Below are positions 40,735 through 48,749 of a stretch of 55,516 bases of DNA, in pieces (the stretch's first letter is position 1; the number at the start of each line of letters is the position of its first letter). The stretch comes from an uncultured Lachnospiraceae bacterium (GTDB lineage: Bacteria > Bacillota_A > Clostridia > Lachnospirales > Lachnospiraceae), in contig CANOBT010000021.1 of the NCBI GenBank assembly GCA_947564305.1, forward strand, positions 1 through 55,516, read 5' to 3'. Under the pieces are notes generated by a model, which was given only the letters and a program-made list of their open reading frames with translations, did no database searches and was not told the origin of the DNA. Both the position numbers and the translations under genes were made by a program.

Positions 40735-41959
40735 AAAAGCTGAGTTCGGGAAACGGCTCAATACTTCTTGCCAGTATCCCATGCATATGTGCGATTGCAG
40801 TTCCATAATTTGTGATAGGGATTCTCTGGTCCGATGCACACTGTATCCGGTATTTCATCTCCCGTTCATTTAAGGTGCAGCCGCCGCAGTGGATGATCAG
40901 GCGGTATTTGCTCAAATCTACAGGAAATTCCGTTCCGCTTGTAAATTCAAAACAAAGTTCCCTGCCGGTATGCCTGCGAATCCAACCAGGAAGTTTTACG
41001 GTTCCGATATCTTCGCATTGGCGGTGGTGGGTGCATCCTTCGCAGATCAGGATGGTATCACCGTCCTGTAATGTATCCAGGGTCACTGCACCCTGGACAA
41101 CGGTCTTCAAGCTGCCCTTATATCGTGCAAACAGAATCGAGAAGGAGGTCAGTGGAATCTCTGGCGGAACATCAGCAGCGACTTTCTGAAAAGCCTGGCT
41201 GTCTGTGATGACCATGGCCGGACTGGTTCCCAACCGCGCAAGTGTCTCAGGAAGTTCGGTTTCTTTCACAGCGATTGCCGTGGCTCCTGCTTCCAGTATG
41301 TCGCGGATTGTCTGTTGCTGCGGCAGGATCAGACGACCCTTCGGCGCCGAACTGTCAATTGGGATGACCAGGACTACAAAGTCACCTGGCTGAATCAAAT
41401 CCGCAACAATATGCTTTTCTATCTTGGAAGAGGGGATCTGTTTTGCAATCAATTCTTTCAAATCCGGAATGTTTTCTCCTGTTGCGGCACTGGCCAAAAT
41501 ACAGTTTTGGGAAGAAGCATCTCCGGGAATAAGGTTCTCCTTCGATATCTCTTCATGGCTTTTATAAAGGTCTGATTTGTTAAAGACAACCACATAGGGA
41601 ATCTTCTTATCCAGAATTTTATCCAGGATTTTTCTGTCCTCCGCAGTCATTCCGGCATTGCTGTCAACGACCAGTACGGCAATGTCTGTTTTATTTAAAA
41701 CCTGATATGCTTTTTGGATCCGCAGCGTTCCAAGTTCTCCCTCATCATCCAGACCTGGGGTGTCGATAAGCACCACCGGACCCAGGGGAAGTAATTCCAT
41801 CGCTTTTTGAACCGGGTCAGTGGTTGTTCCCTTAATATCAGACACAATCGCCAGATTTTGGTCTGTGATGGCATTGATGATGCTAGATTTTCCGGCGTTT
41901 CGTTTTCCGAAGATGCCGATATGGACACGGTCTGCGGATGGTGTTGCGTTTAAACTCAT
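40733..41959 (-). CDS. hydF: [FeFe]-hydrogenase maturation GTPase HydF
   Basis: Scaffold that carries the 2Fe subcluster before transfer to HydA. 408 aa. The GTPase domain has the P-loop 'GIFGKRNAGKSSIINAI', the G2/G3 region 'IVSDIKGTTTDPVQ' and 'VLIDTPGLDDEG', and 'VVFNKSDL'. The C-terminal cluster-binding part has 'CEGCTHHRQCEDIG' and 'IIHCGGCTLNEREM', which supply the Cys and His ligands of HydF. ATG 41959 follows a GGGAGG site. An upstream frame extension is spurious. Last gene of the hyd operon, 22 bases after hydG. Confidence 0.96.
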   Translation of the reverse strand: MSLNATPSADRVHIGIFGKRNAGKSSIINAITDQNLAIVSDIKGTTTDPVQKAMELLPLGPVVLIDTPGLDDEGELGTLRIQKAYQVLNKTDIAVLVVDSNAGMTAEDRKILDKILDKKIPYVVVFNKSDLYKSHEEISKENLIPGDASSQNCILASAATGENIPDLKELIAKQIPSSKIEKHIVADLIQPGDFVVLVIPIDSSAPKGRLILPQQQTIRDILEAGATAIAVKETELPETLARLGTSPAMVITDSQAFQKVAADVPPEIPLTSFSILFARYKGSLKTVVQGAVTLDTLQDGDTILICEGCTHHRQCEDIGTVKLPGWIRRHTGRELCFEFTSGTEFPVDLSKYRLIIHCGGCTLNEREMKYRIQCASDQRIPITNYGTAIAHMHGILARSIEPFPELSF

Positions 41960-41981
41960 GATGGTTCCTCCCAATTGTTCA

Positions 41982-43403
41982 TTAGAAACGGAAATCTCTC
42001 CGATTATCCTGCTCAATCAGACGCAGGTTTTCCAGGACGACTGCCCGCGCTTTTTCATTTGGTACATTGAGGACTTCTTTTTCAATCAGTCTATCACCGA
42101 TTGCCTTCGTTTCCGGGGAAGCATAGTCCATCAGGTATTCCTTCAGTGTCATCAAGGCGTTGGGATGGCAGCAGTTTTGAATCTGCCCGCTTTTGCACAA
42201 AGACATAAAGCGGTCGCCGGTACGACCTTCTCGATAACATGCAGTACAGAAGCTGGGGATATAATCCATCTGCATCAGCCAACGTACAACCTCGTCTAAG
42301 GAGCGTGTGTCGCTGACATCGAATTGCTCTGATTTTTCGTCTTCTGGTTCCGGCTCATAATAACCGCCAACACTGGTTCGGGAACCGCCGCTGATCTGGG
42401 AGATTCCAAGGTGCAGAACCCGTTCCCTTGTAGCCTGGTTTTCCCTGGTGGAAATAATCATGCCGGTATATGGTACGGAAATCCGGATGCAGGCAACTAG
42501 TTTGGCAAAAATATCATCATCAATTCCATTGTCGAACTGATTCGGGTCAATATCGTCTGCACGTTTCAGACGGGGTACACTGATGGTGTGTGGGCCTACA
42601 CCGAAGGCGGCTTCTAAATGCTCGGCATGCATAAGAAGGCCGGCGAATTCATAGCGGTATTTATCCAATCCAAACAATACGCCAAGCCCCACATCGTCTA
42701 TGCCGCCTTCCATAGCCCGGTCCATAGCCTCTGTATGGTAGTTGTAGTCATGCTTTGGTCCGGTCGGGTGGAGCTCCAGATAGCTTTCCTTGTGGTAGGT
42801 TTCCTGGAACAGGATATAAGTTCCGATTCCGGCTTCCTTCAGCAGCCGGTAATTGTCGACAGTGGTTGCTGCAATGTTGATATTAACCCGGCGGATGGCG
42901 CCGTTTTTGTGTTTGATGCCGTAAATGGTGTTGATACACTCCAGATAATATTCCATTGTGTTATGTACCGGATCTTCACCGGCTTCTAACGCCAACCGCT
43001 TATGTCCCATATCCTGCAGTGCAATCACTTCCCGGCGGATTTCCTCCTGGGTCAGTTTTTTGCGGGCGATGTGCTTGTTTTTCATATGATAGGGGCAGTA
43101 AGTACAGCCATTTACACAATAATTGGATAAGTACAGCGGGGCAAACATGACAATCCGGTTGCCATAGAAATCCTTTTTGATCTGCTCAGCCAGTTGGAAA
43201 ATTTCCTGATTCTTTTCTTCAATCTTACAGGCGAGCAAGACAGACGCCTCCCGGTGGGTAAGTCCTTTCCGAAGCTTGGCTTTTTCAATCAGAGCATCAA
43301 TAAGCTCTCTATTTTCTTTGTTTTCATCTGCATATCTGAGAGTATCCAGAATTTCCTCATGGTTGATAAAATCATCTGCGCATTTTGAATTTACGTCATA
43401 CAT
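41982..43403 (-). CDS. hydG: [FeFe]-hydrogenase maturation radical SAM enzyme HydG
   Basis: Converts tyrosine to CO and cyanide for the H-cluster. 473 aa. The radical SAM cluster motif is 'YCVNGCTYCPYHMKNK' (Cys96, Cys100, Cys103). The C-terminal 'CTACYREGRTGDRFMSLCKS' supplies the second, auxiliary cluster of HydG (C-x2-C-x~22-C). The SAM-binding 'LALEAGEDPVHN' and the 'TYHKESYLELHPTGPKHDYN' block are diagnostic of HydG against ThiH. Start ATG 43403, AGGAGG upstream. HydE and the hydrogenase structural genes are not in this window. Confidence 0.96.
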   Translation of the reverse strand: MYDVNSKCADDFINHEEILDTLRYADENKENRELIDALIEKAKLRKGLTHREASVLLACKIEEKNQEIFQLAEQIKKDFYGNRIVMFAPLYLSNYCVNGCTYCPYHMKNKHIARKKLTQEEIRREVIALQDMGHKRLALEAGEDPVHNTMEYYLECINTIYGIKHKNGAIRRVNINIAATTVDNYRLLKEAGIGTYILFQETYHKESYLELHPTGPKHDYNYHTEAMDRAMEGGIDDVGLGVLFGLDKYRYEFAGLLMHAEHLEAAFGVGPHTISVPRLKRADDIDPNQFDNGIDDDIFAKLVACIRISVPYTGMIISTRENQATRERVLHLGISQISGGSRTSVGGYYEPEPEDEKSEQFDVSDTRSLDEVVRWLMQMDYIPSFCTACYREGRTGDRFMSLCKSGQIQNCCHPNALMTLKEYLMDYASPETKAIGDRLIEKEVLNVPNEKARAVVLENLRLIEQDNRRDFRF

Positions 43404-43417
43404 TTACTTTAGTCCTC

Positions 43418-43666
43418 CTACTTTTGCTTTGCATAAATTGTTTTGGTGCTGACGCCTGGAAGCATACCCAGTTTACCTGAGAGTGCACTGATGGCATCGG
43501 CAGGCGCATCCATAGCGATGCTGATAATGGACAGATTTTTTTCCCGATAGGGGATTCCCATTCGTCCAATGATGTAATTGCTGAACTCGCTCAATAAATG
43601 ATTCAATTCATCTACAGACTCCGTACTATTCAATACGATGCCGATTAAAGCAATCCGTGTGTCCAT
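43418..43666 (-). CDS. TM1266-family iron-only hydrogenase system regulator
   Basis: 82 aa, ACT-like fold: 'MDTRIALIGIVLNSTESVDE' and 'LSEFSNYIIGRMGIPYREKN'. It ends 'LGMLPGVSTKTIYAKQK'. Small proteins of this type sit beside hydF/hydG in Clostridia and are thought to have a regulatory role. The exact role is not established. ATG 43666 has AGGAGG upstream, and a longer in-frame extension to 43816 lies in the leader RNA and is not real. First gene of the operon, directly after the leader terminator. Confidence 0.85.
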   Translation of the reverse strand: MDTRIALIGIVLNSTESVDELNHLLSEFSNYIIGRMGIPYREKNLSIISIAMDAPADAISALSGKLGMLPGVSTKTIYAKQK

Positions 43667-43705
43667 AAAAACCTCCTGTTTTGAAAGCGTGCTCCCGAAG
43701 TATAT

Positions 43706-43732
43706 AAAAAAGCGCCCCGGGTTCTGGGGCGC
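43706..43732 (-). terminator. Terminator in the hyd leader
   Basis: Minus strand: GCGCCCC pairs with GGGGCGC (43732-43726 with 43718-43712), followed by six T residues (43711-43706). It lies about 40 bases before the first hyd-operon ATG, so it must be bypassed for expression. Confidence 0.8.
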
Positions 43733-43886
43733 AAATCTACCTGATGAGACACAGAAATCCCTCACAAATCCAACTGCATGGGAATGTGAGGATAGAATTT
43801 TTCTGCATGATATCAATGGTTACTTTTGTGTGCCTTTTTACTCAGGTACAGTTTTTACGACACTGTCCTTTATAATCAGAACGACC
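43706..43886 (-). ncRNA. Structured leader RNA of the hyd operon (candidate riboswitch or attenuator)
   Basis: From the promoter start near 43886 the transcript folds as follows. Hairpin ACAGT/ACTGT lies at 43862-43866 with 43848-43852. A closing stem of 7 bp joins 43842-43848 with 43738-43744 (TCAGGTA/TACCTGA) and encloses a long arm. The arm has inner stem CCTCACA/TGTGAGG (43760-43766 with 43785-43791) and TTTCTG/CAGAAA (43800-43805 with 43752-43757). A separate GC-rich terminator comes last, then the RBS of the first gene. A closed multi-stem domain followed by an intrinsic terminator is the usual architecture of a transcription-attenuating riboswitch. I do not recognise it as a known class. 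It does not match T-box, TPP, FMN, lysine, glycine or SAM consensus. Confidence 0.5.
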
Positions 43887-43892
43887 AACTGT

Positions 43893-43921
43893 ATTATAGC
43901 ATGTGGAAATGGAAATTACAA
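43893..43921 (-). promoter_or_regulatory. Promoter of the hyd operon leader
   Basis: Minus-strand TTGTAA (43921-43916), 17-base spacer, TATAAT (43898-43893). Leader of about 220 bases to the ATG at 43666. The 338-base space 43667-44004 is fully used by this leader, its promoter and the acylphosphatase promoter (TTTGCT/TATAAA near 43953-43980). Confidence 0.7.
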
Positions 43922-44004
43922 TCAAATTTGTGATCAGATACATCGGTTATTCTTTGCTTTTTTAGGGAAAGTGGTATAAAATATAAACAGTGGTTAGTTC
44001 ATTA

Positions 44005-44313
44005 ATGCTTGAAAATAGAAATTTAGAGAGAAGTGAGAGGGATTTGGCAGAGGTAAGAAAGCACATCACATTTCACGGACGTGTACAGGGTGTGGGATTT
44101 CGGTATACGGCAAAATATTTGGCACGCTCTCTGAACCTGTCCGGATGGGTGAAAAATGAATGGGACGGCACAGTCACTCTTGAGGTTCAGGGGAGGGAAG
44201 CTCTAATCCAAAAGCTTTTGGTGGGATTGAACAATAATCAGTTTATCTCTATTGAGTGGATGGATACGGAAGAAATTCCTTTGGAGGCGGAAAGTACATT
44301 TCAGGTCCGATAG
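44005..44313 (+). CDS. Acylphosphatase
   Basis: Hydrolyses acyl phosphates. The catalytic Arg and Asn are in 'GRVQGVGFRYTAKYLARSLN' and 'GWVKNEWDGTVTLEVQG'. The ferredoxin-like fold is about 90 residues. The start is uncertain. ATG 44005 has no ribosome-binding site. TTG 44044 gives 89 aa, the usual family length, with AGTGAG in front, and is quite possible. It precedes proC by 35 bases and may share its transcript. Confidence 0.88.
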   Translation: MLENRNLERSERDLAEVRKHITFHGRVQGVGFRYTAKYLARSLNLSGWVKNEWDGTVTLEVQGREALIQKLLVGLNNNQFISIEWMDTEEIPLEAESTFQVR

Positions 44314-44348
44314 AATATATTATTTAGCCGTTAAGGAGGATAAAACAA

Positions 44349-45143
44349 ATGAAATTAGGATTTATAGGAACAGGAAATATGGCTGGCGCAATCATGGGGG
44401 GAATTATCAAGGCAGGGCTGATTAAACCGGAGGAAATCATAGGTTCCGATACCCTGCCGGCAGGACGGGAACAGATACAGGAACGGTATGGAATCCATGT
44501 AACGCCCGAGAACAGAGAGGCGGCACGACAGGCGGAGATTTTGTTTTTGTCTGTAAAACCACAATTCTATCCGGCAGTGATTGCGGAAATCAAGGATGTT
44601 GTCAGGGAGGAACAGCTTGTGATCACGATTGCTCCAGGTAAGACTCTGGACTGGCTGGAGGAGCAGTTTGGAAAAAAAGTAAAAATTGTCCGTACCATGC
44701 CTAATACTCCTGCTATGGCAGGGGAGGGGATGACTGCTGTATGTCCGAATTCCTGTGTAGGGGAGGAGGAATTGGAATATATTCTGCGTATTTTGAATAC
44801 GATTGGAAAAACAGAAGTCATTGAAGAACGTCTGATGGATGCGGTGGTATCTGTCAGCGGCAGCTCTCCGGCCTATGTATTTATGATGATTGAGGCCATG
44901 GCAGATGCCGCTGTGGCGGAAGGGATGCCGCGTTCTCAGGCATACAAGTTCGCTGCGCAGGCGGTATATGGCAGTGCAAAAATGGTATTGGAGACAGGAA
45001 AACATCCGGGAGAGCTCAAAGATATGGTCTGCTCTCCGGCAGGAACGACCATAGAAGCTGTGCGGATATTGGAGCAAAAGGGCTTTCGCAGTGCATTGAT
45101 GGAAGCGATGAAGGCGTGTGCAGAAATCTCCAGAAATTTATAA
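44349..45143 (+). CDS. proC: Pyrroline-5-carboxylate reductase
   Basis: Last step of proline synthesis (P5C + NAD(P)H to proline). 264 aa. The Rossmann start is 'GFIGTGNMAGAIMGGIIKAG'. 'VRTMPNTPAMAGEGMTAVCP' and 'SVSGSSPAYVFMMIEAMADA' are the proC signature and substrate site. 'MVCSPAGTTIEAVRILEQKG' is the C-terminal helical dimer region. TAAGGAGG lies 9 bases before the ATG. Proline genes proA/proB are not here. Confidence 0.95.
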   Translation: MKLGFIGTGNMAGAIMGGIIKAGLIKPEEIIGSDTLPAGREQIQERYGIHVTPENREAARQAEILFLSVKPQFYPAVIAEIKDVVREEQLVITIAPGKTLDWLEEQFGKKVKIVRTMPNTPAMAGEGMTAVCPNSCVGEEELEYILRILNTIGKTEVIEERLMDAVVSVSGSSPAYVFMMIEAMADAAVAEGMPRSQAYKFAAQAVYGSAKMVLETGKHPGELKDMVCSPAGTTIEAVRILEQKGFRSALMEAMKACAEISRNL

Positions 45144-45248
45144 ATGCCCCCGTTTCTGATTATCTATCTTCAGTGCTGTCAAAAAAATTTGATAAACGTA
45201 TCAAAATCATTTGCTGTGTATACGAATGAAAAGAGAGGAGCATCCATA

Positions 45249-45944
45249 ATGAACATACAAGGGCTGCAAAAATTAACGCTTTTGGATTATCCGGAAAAAG
45301 TGGCGTGTACCATATTTACCGCAGGCTGCAATTTCCGCTGCCCGTTTTGTCATAACGCATCATTGGTATCACATATTGATATGGAGAAGAATATTCCTGT
45401 AGAGAAGATTTTGGCGTTTTTAAGAAAGCGTTTGGGTGTATTGGACGGTATCTGCATTTCCGGAGGAGAGCCATTGCTGCAGCCGGATTTAGAAGATTTT
45501 ATTTCGCAGGTAAAAAAGATGGGATATTTTGTAAAACTGGACACGAATGGAAGCAATTCACATCTTCTGCGTCATTTGGCAGAAAAGCAGCTTTTGGATT
45601 ATGTCGCCATGGATATTAAAAATTCTCCTGGAAAATATGGCATTACGATAGGAATTGCAGATTATAATCTGGAGGATGTTTTTCGAAGTGTAGATTTTCT
45701 GATGACGGGTACAGTGCCATATGAATTCCGCACGACAGTAGTGAGGGAGTTCCATAAGAGGGAAGATTTTGCTGCAATTGGACGATGGATCAAAGGTGCA
45801 AACAGATATTATTTACAGAATTTTCAGGATTCCGGAGATTTGATCCGGCCGGGGCTGAGGGCCTATACGAGAGACATTCTTGTGCAGGCTCTGGAGGTGG
45901 TTCAGCGTAATGTGCCAAATGCAGAACTCCGGGGAGTGGAGTAG
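45249..45944 (+). CDS. nrdG: Anaerobic ribonucleotide reductase activating protein (radical SAM)
   Basis: Generates the glycyl radical on NrdD. 231 aa. The radical SAM motif is 'TAGCNFRCPFCHNASL' (C-x3-C-x2-C), then 'GICISGGEPLLQ' (SAM-binding GGE). The N-terminal 'MNIQGLQKLTLLDYPEKVAC' is typical of this NrdG subclass. ATG 45249 is supported by GAGGAG. A longer in-frame start at 45144 is not. It lies 330 bases before nrdD, which has its own NrdR-controlled promoter. Confidence 0.88.
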   Translation: MNIQGLQKLTLLDYPEKVACTIFTAGCNFRCPFCHNASLVSHIDMEKNIPVEKILAFLRKRLGVLDGICISGGEPLLQPDLEDFISQVKKMGYFVKLDTNGSNSHLLRHLAEKQLLDYVAMDIKNSPGKYGITIGIADYNLEDVFRSVDFLMTGTVPYEFRTTVVREFHKREDFAAIGRWIKGANRYYLQNFQDSGDLIRPGLRAYTRDILVQALEVVQRNVPNAELRGVE

Positions 45945-46053
45945 TTTCACAATTCTGAAAATTTTTTGTAAAGGGGATATAATCTGTGCAAATTGTGGTG
46001 GAATATGATGTGGTAACTGATTATAAATAGAATATTTTCAAAAACAAAAACAA

Positions 46054-46094
46054 CAATATCTAGTTTGCGGAATAATGTATGGCACAAGATATTG
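46054..46094 (+). promoter_or_regulatory. Pair of NrdR boxes upstream of nrdD
   Basis: CAATATCTAG (46054-46063) and CAAGATATTG (46085-46094) each match the CWATATATWG core in nine of ten positions. Their centres are 31 bp apart, about three helical turns, the standard NrdR spacing. They sit directly upstream of the promoter at 46108. As inverted copies they also form a hairpin (AACAACAATATCT / AGATATTGTTGTT followed by six T), which may also terminate nrdG transcripts. The rest of the 330-base space 45945-46274 holds nothing else clear. Confidence 0.7.
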
Positions 46095-46107
46095 TTGTTT
46101 TTTGCTG

Positions 46108-46136
46108 TTGACAGAAGTCCTGTATGATGTTAGAAT
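46108..46136 (+). promoter_or_regulatory. Promoter of nrdD
   Basis: TTGACA (46108-46113), 17-base spacer, TAGAAT (46131-46136). The NrdR boxes end 13 bases before the -35. The leader to the start codon is about 140 bases. Confidence 0.75.
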
Positions 46137-46280
46137 GTTCTAAAATGCCCGGCAGAAATTGCCAGGCAACACTTATCTGAGGAGCTTGATATTTGGGGCT
46201 TTTCGGGTTTACGAAGGAGAAATTCCTGCATCAATCGTTCATGATTTCAGAATGCAGCAGACAGAAAGGGGAGCATGGGA

Positions 46281-48665
46281 ATGTATCAGGTTACGAAGAG
46301 AGACGGCAAGGTGGCGGCCTTTGATTTGTCGAAAATCAGCGAAGCAATCCGGAAGGCTTTCGAAGCAAAGGAGAAGGCGTATAATCAGGACATTATTGAC
46401 TTGCTGGCTTTGAAGGTGACAGCAGACTTTGAACCAAAGGTGTCAAAAGGACTTATATCTGTAGAGGATATTCAGGACAGTGTGGAGTCTATGTTGATTC
46501 GGGCTGGCTATGCGGATGTTGCTAAGGGATACATTTTATATAGAAAGCAGAGAGAAAAAATCAGGAATTTAAATTCTACTTTATTAGATTATAAAGATAT
46601 TGTGGACAGCTATGTAAAGGTTACAGACTGGCGTGTAAAGGAGAATTCCACAGTTACTTATTCTGTGGGCGGATTGATTTTGAGCAATTCCGGTGCAATT
46701 ACGGCGAATTACTGGCTGTCTGAGATTTATGATGATGAGATTGCTCAGGCGCATAAGAACGCGGATATTCATCTCCATGACCTGTCCATGCTCACAGGAT
46801 ATTGTGCCGGATGGTCTTTGAAGCAGTTGATCAAGGAAGGTCTGGGAGGGATTCCCGGAAGAATTACGGCCGCTCCTGCAAGGCATTTGAGTGTGCTTTG
46901 CAACCAGATGGTGAATTTCCTCGGCATTATGCAGAATGAATGGGCAGGAGCCCAGGCGTTTTCCTCATTTGATACATACCTGGCGCCTTTTGTGAAAGCG
47001 GACCATTTGACCTATCCGGAAGTGAAAAAATGTATTGAGTCTTTTGTGTTTGGCGTGAATATTCCATCCAGATGGGGAACACAGTCCCCGTTCTCTAATA
47101 TCACTCTGGACTGGACCGTGCCTAACGACCTTGCGAATCTTCCGGCCATTGTGGGCGGTGAGGAACAAGATTTTACATATGCAGACTGCAAAGAAGAGAT
47201 GGATATGATCAATAAAGCGTTCATCGAGACGATGATTGAAGGAGACGCGGATGGCAGAGGATTTCAATATCCCATCCCGACATACTCCATCACAAGCGAT
47301 TTTGACTGGTCTGAGACAGAGAATAACCGTCTGCTCTTTGAGATGACTGCAAAATATGGAACTCCTTATTTTTCAAATTACATTAACAGCGATATGGAGC
47401 CCAGCGATGTGCGGAGTATGTGCTGCCGTCTGAGACTGGATTTGCGGGAGCTGCGTAAAAAGTCCGGTGGATTCTTTGGAAGCGGAGAGAGTACAGGGTC
47501 AGTAGGTGTTGTGACGATTAATATGCCAAGAATCGCATATTTGTCCGAAAATGAGGAGGAGTTCTATAGCAGACTGGACCGGCTGATGGATATTTCGGCA
47601 CGTTCTCTTCATATAAAGAGAGAAGTTATTTCCAAGCTTTTGGAAGAAGGTCTGTACCCATATACGAAGCGTTACCTGGGTTCGTTTGACAATCATTTCT
47701 CTACGATCGGCTTGGTTGGAATGAATGAAGCAGGGTTAAATGCAAAGTGGATTCAAAAAGATATGACTCATACTGAGACGCAGCAGTTTACAAAGAATGT
47801 ACTGAATCATATGAGAGAGCGTTTGGCTGATTATCAGGAGAAGTACGGAGATTTGTATAATCTGGAGGCAACTCCGGCAGAATCCACGACTTATCGTCTT
47901 GCAAAGCATGATGTGGAACAGTTCCCAGACATCATTACTGCTGCAGAGGAATGCGGAACGCCATATTATACAAACAGCTCTCATTTACCGGTGGGGTATA
48001 CGGAGGACGTATTTGAAGCTCTGGACATCCAGGATGAATTACAGACCTTATATACTTCGGGGACGGTATTCCATACATTCCTTGGAGAAAAGCTGCCCAA
48101 TTGGAAAGCGGCTGCTGCATTGGTGAGAAAGATCGCGGAAAATTATAAACTTCCATATTATACGATGTCGCCGACCTATTCTATCTGTAAGGATCACGGC
48201 TATATCAAGGGAGAGCAATATACTTGTCCATACTGTGGAGGAGAGACAGAAGTGTACAGCCGGATTACCGGATACTATCGTCCGGTGAAGAACTGGAATG
48301 ACGGCAAGGCTCAGGAATTCAAAGAGCGGAAGGTATACAATGTGTCAGATTCCCGTCCTGAGATTCAGGCAAAGTCTGCGGTACAGGAGGATATACATGT
48401 ACAGGAGCTTCCGGGGACGGAGGAGGAAGGGGTAAAGGCGATTCTTTTTACTACCAAGACATGCCCGAATTGCCGGATTGCGACAAAGTCTTTAGAAAAA
48501 GCCAACATTTCTTACGAACTTGTGGATGCGGAGGAGAATGAGGAGCTTGTGAAAAAATATGGTGTCATGCAGGCGCCGACTCTTGTGGTTGTTGATGAGG
48601 ATGGAGTGAAAAAGATGGCAAATGCATCGAATATAAAAGCATATGCTGAGAATAATAAAGAATAA
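46281..48665 (+). CDS. nrdD: Anaerobic ribonucleoside-triphosphate reductase with fused redoxin
   Basis: Class III (glycyl radical) ribonucleotide reductase, 794 aa from ATG 46281 (GGGG is 9 bases upstream; ATG 46275 is too close). N-terminal ATP-cone ('MYQVTKRDGKVAAFDLSKIS'). The zinc-binding C-terminal region ends 'YTCPYCGGETEVYSRITGYY' with glycyl radical Gly664. The last 90 or so residues are a fused thioredoxin/glutaredoxin domain: 'LFTTKTCPNCRIATKSLEKA' (Cys728-x-x-Cys731) and 'YGVMQAPTLVVVDEDGVKK'. Usual NrdD proteins lack this domain. It suggests reduction by thioredoxin reductase (trxB next) rather than formate (inference). Confidence 0.95.
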   Translation: MYQVTKRDGKVAAFDLSKISEAIRKAFEAKEKAYNQDIIDLLALKVTADFEPKVSKGLISVEDIQDSVESMLIRAGYADVAKGYILYRKQREKIRNLNSTLLDYKDIVDSYVKVTDWRVKENSTVTYSVGGLILSNSGAITANYWLSEIYDDEIAQAHKNADIHLHDLSMLTGYCAGWSLKQLIKEGLGGIPGRITAAPARHLSVLCNQMVNFLGIMQNEWAGAQAFSSFDTYLAPFVKADHLTYPEVKKCIESFVFGVNIPSRWGTQSPFSNITLDWTVPNDLANLPAIVGGEEQDFTYADCKEEMDMINKAFIETMIEGDADGRGFQYPIPTYSITSDFDWSETENNRLLFEMTAKYGTPYFSNYINSDMEPSDVRSMCCRLRLDLRELRKKSGGFFGSGESTGSVGVVTINMPRIAYLSENEEEFYSRLDRLMDISARSLHIKREVISKLLEEGLYPYTKRYLGSFDNHFSTIGLVGMNEAGLNAKWIQKDMTHTETQQFTKNVLNHMRERLADYQEKYGDLYNLEATPAESTTYRLAKHDVEQFPDIITAAEECGTPYYTNSSHLPVGYTEDVFEALDIQDELQTLYTSGTVFHTFLGEKLPNWKAAAALVRKIAENYKLPYYTMSPTYSICKDHGYIKGEQYTCPYCGGETEVYSRITGYYRPVKNWNDGKAQEFKERKVYNVSDSRPEIQAKSAVQEDIHVQELPGTEEEGVKAILFTTKTCPNCRIATKSLEKANISYELVDAEENEELVKKYGVMQAPTLVVVDEDGVKKMANASNIKAYAENNKE

Positions 48666-48686
48666 TATCGTGTGATTATAATAGGA

Positions 48687-48722
48687 GAATACGCAGGTGT
48701 CCAATCGGATTCCTGCGTATTC
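48687..48722 (+). other. 11-bp hairpin between nrdD and trxB
   Basis: GAATACGCAGG (48687-48697) pairs with CCTGCGTATTC (48712-48722). No T-tract. Probably a stability or processing element. Read-through to trxB is likely. Confidence 0.5.
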
Positions 48723-48749
48723 CACATAGTAGATAGGAGGTAGTAAAAA

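Noticed and set aside
43667..43816. N-terminal extension of the TM1266-like protein
   Set aside because: It would be translated through the leader terminator; ATG 43666 has AGGAGG and gives the normal family length.
43706..43886. T-box or known riboswitch in the hyd leader
   Set aside because: No TGGN-ACC bulge or specifier and no match to the TPP, FMN, SAM, lysine or glycine core sequences that I could check by eye.
43638..43979. 113-codon plus-strand ORF across the hyd leader
   Set aside because: No ribosome-binding site, odd composition, and it overlaps the minus-strand leader, its terminator and the first hyd-operon gene.
44355..45077. 240-codon minus-strand ORF opposite proC
   Set aside because: It mirrors proC, has no ribosome-binding site or family signature, and proC on the plus strand is unmistakable.
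46041..46102. Reading the NrdR-box hairpin only as a terminator
   Set aside because: Core matches and the 31-bp spacing next to a consensus promoter favour NrdR binding; termination may be secondary.
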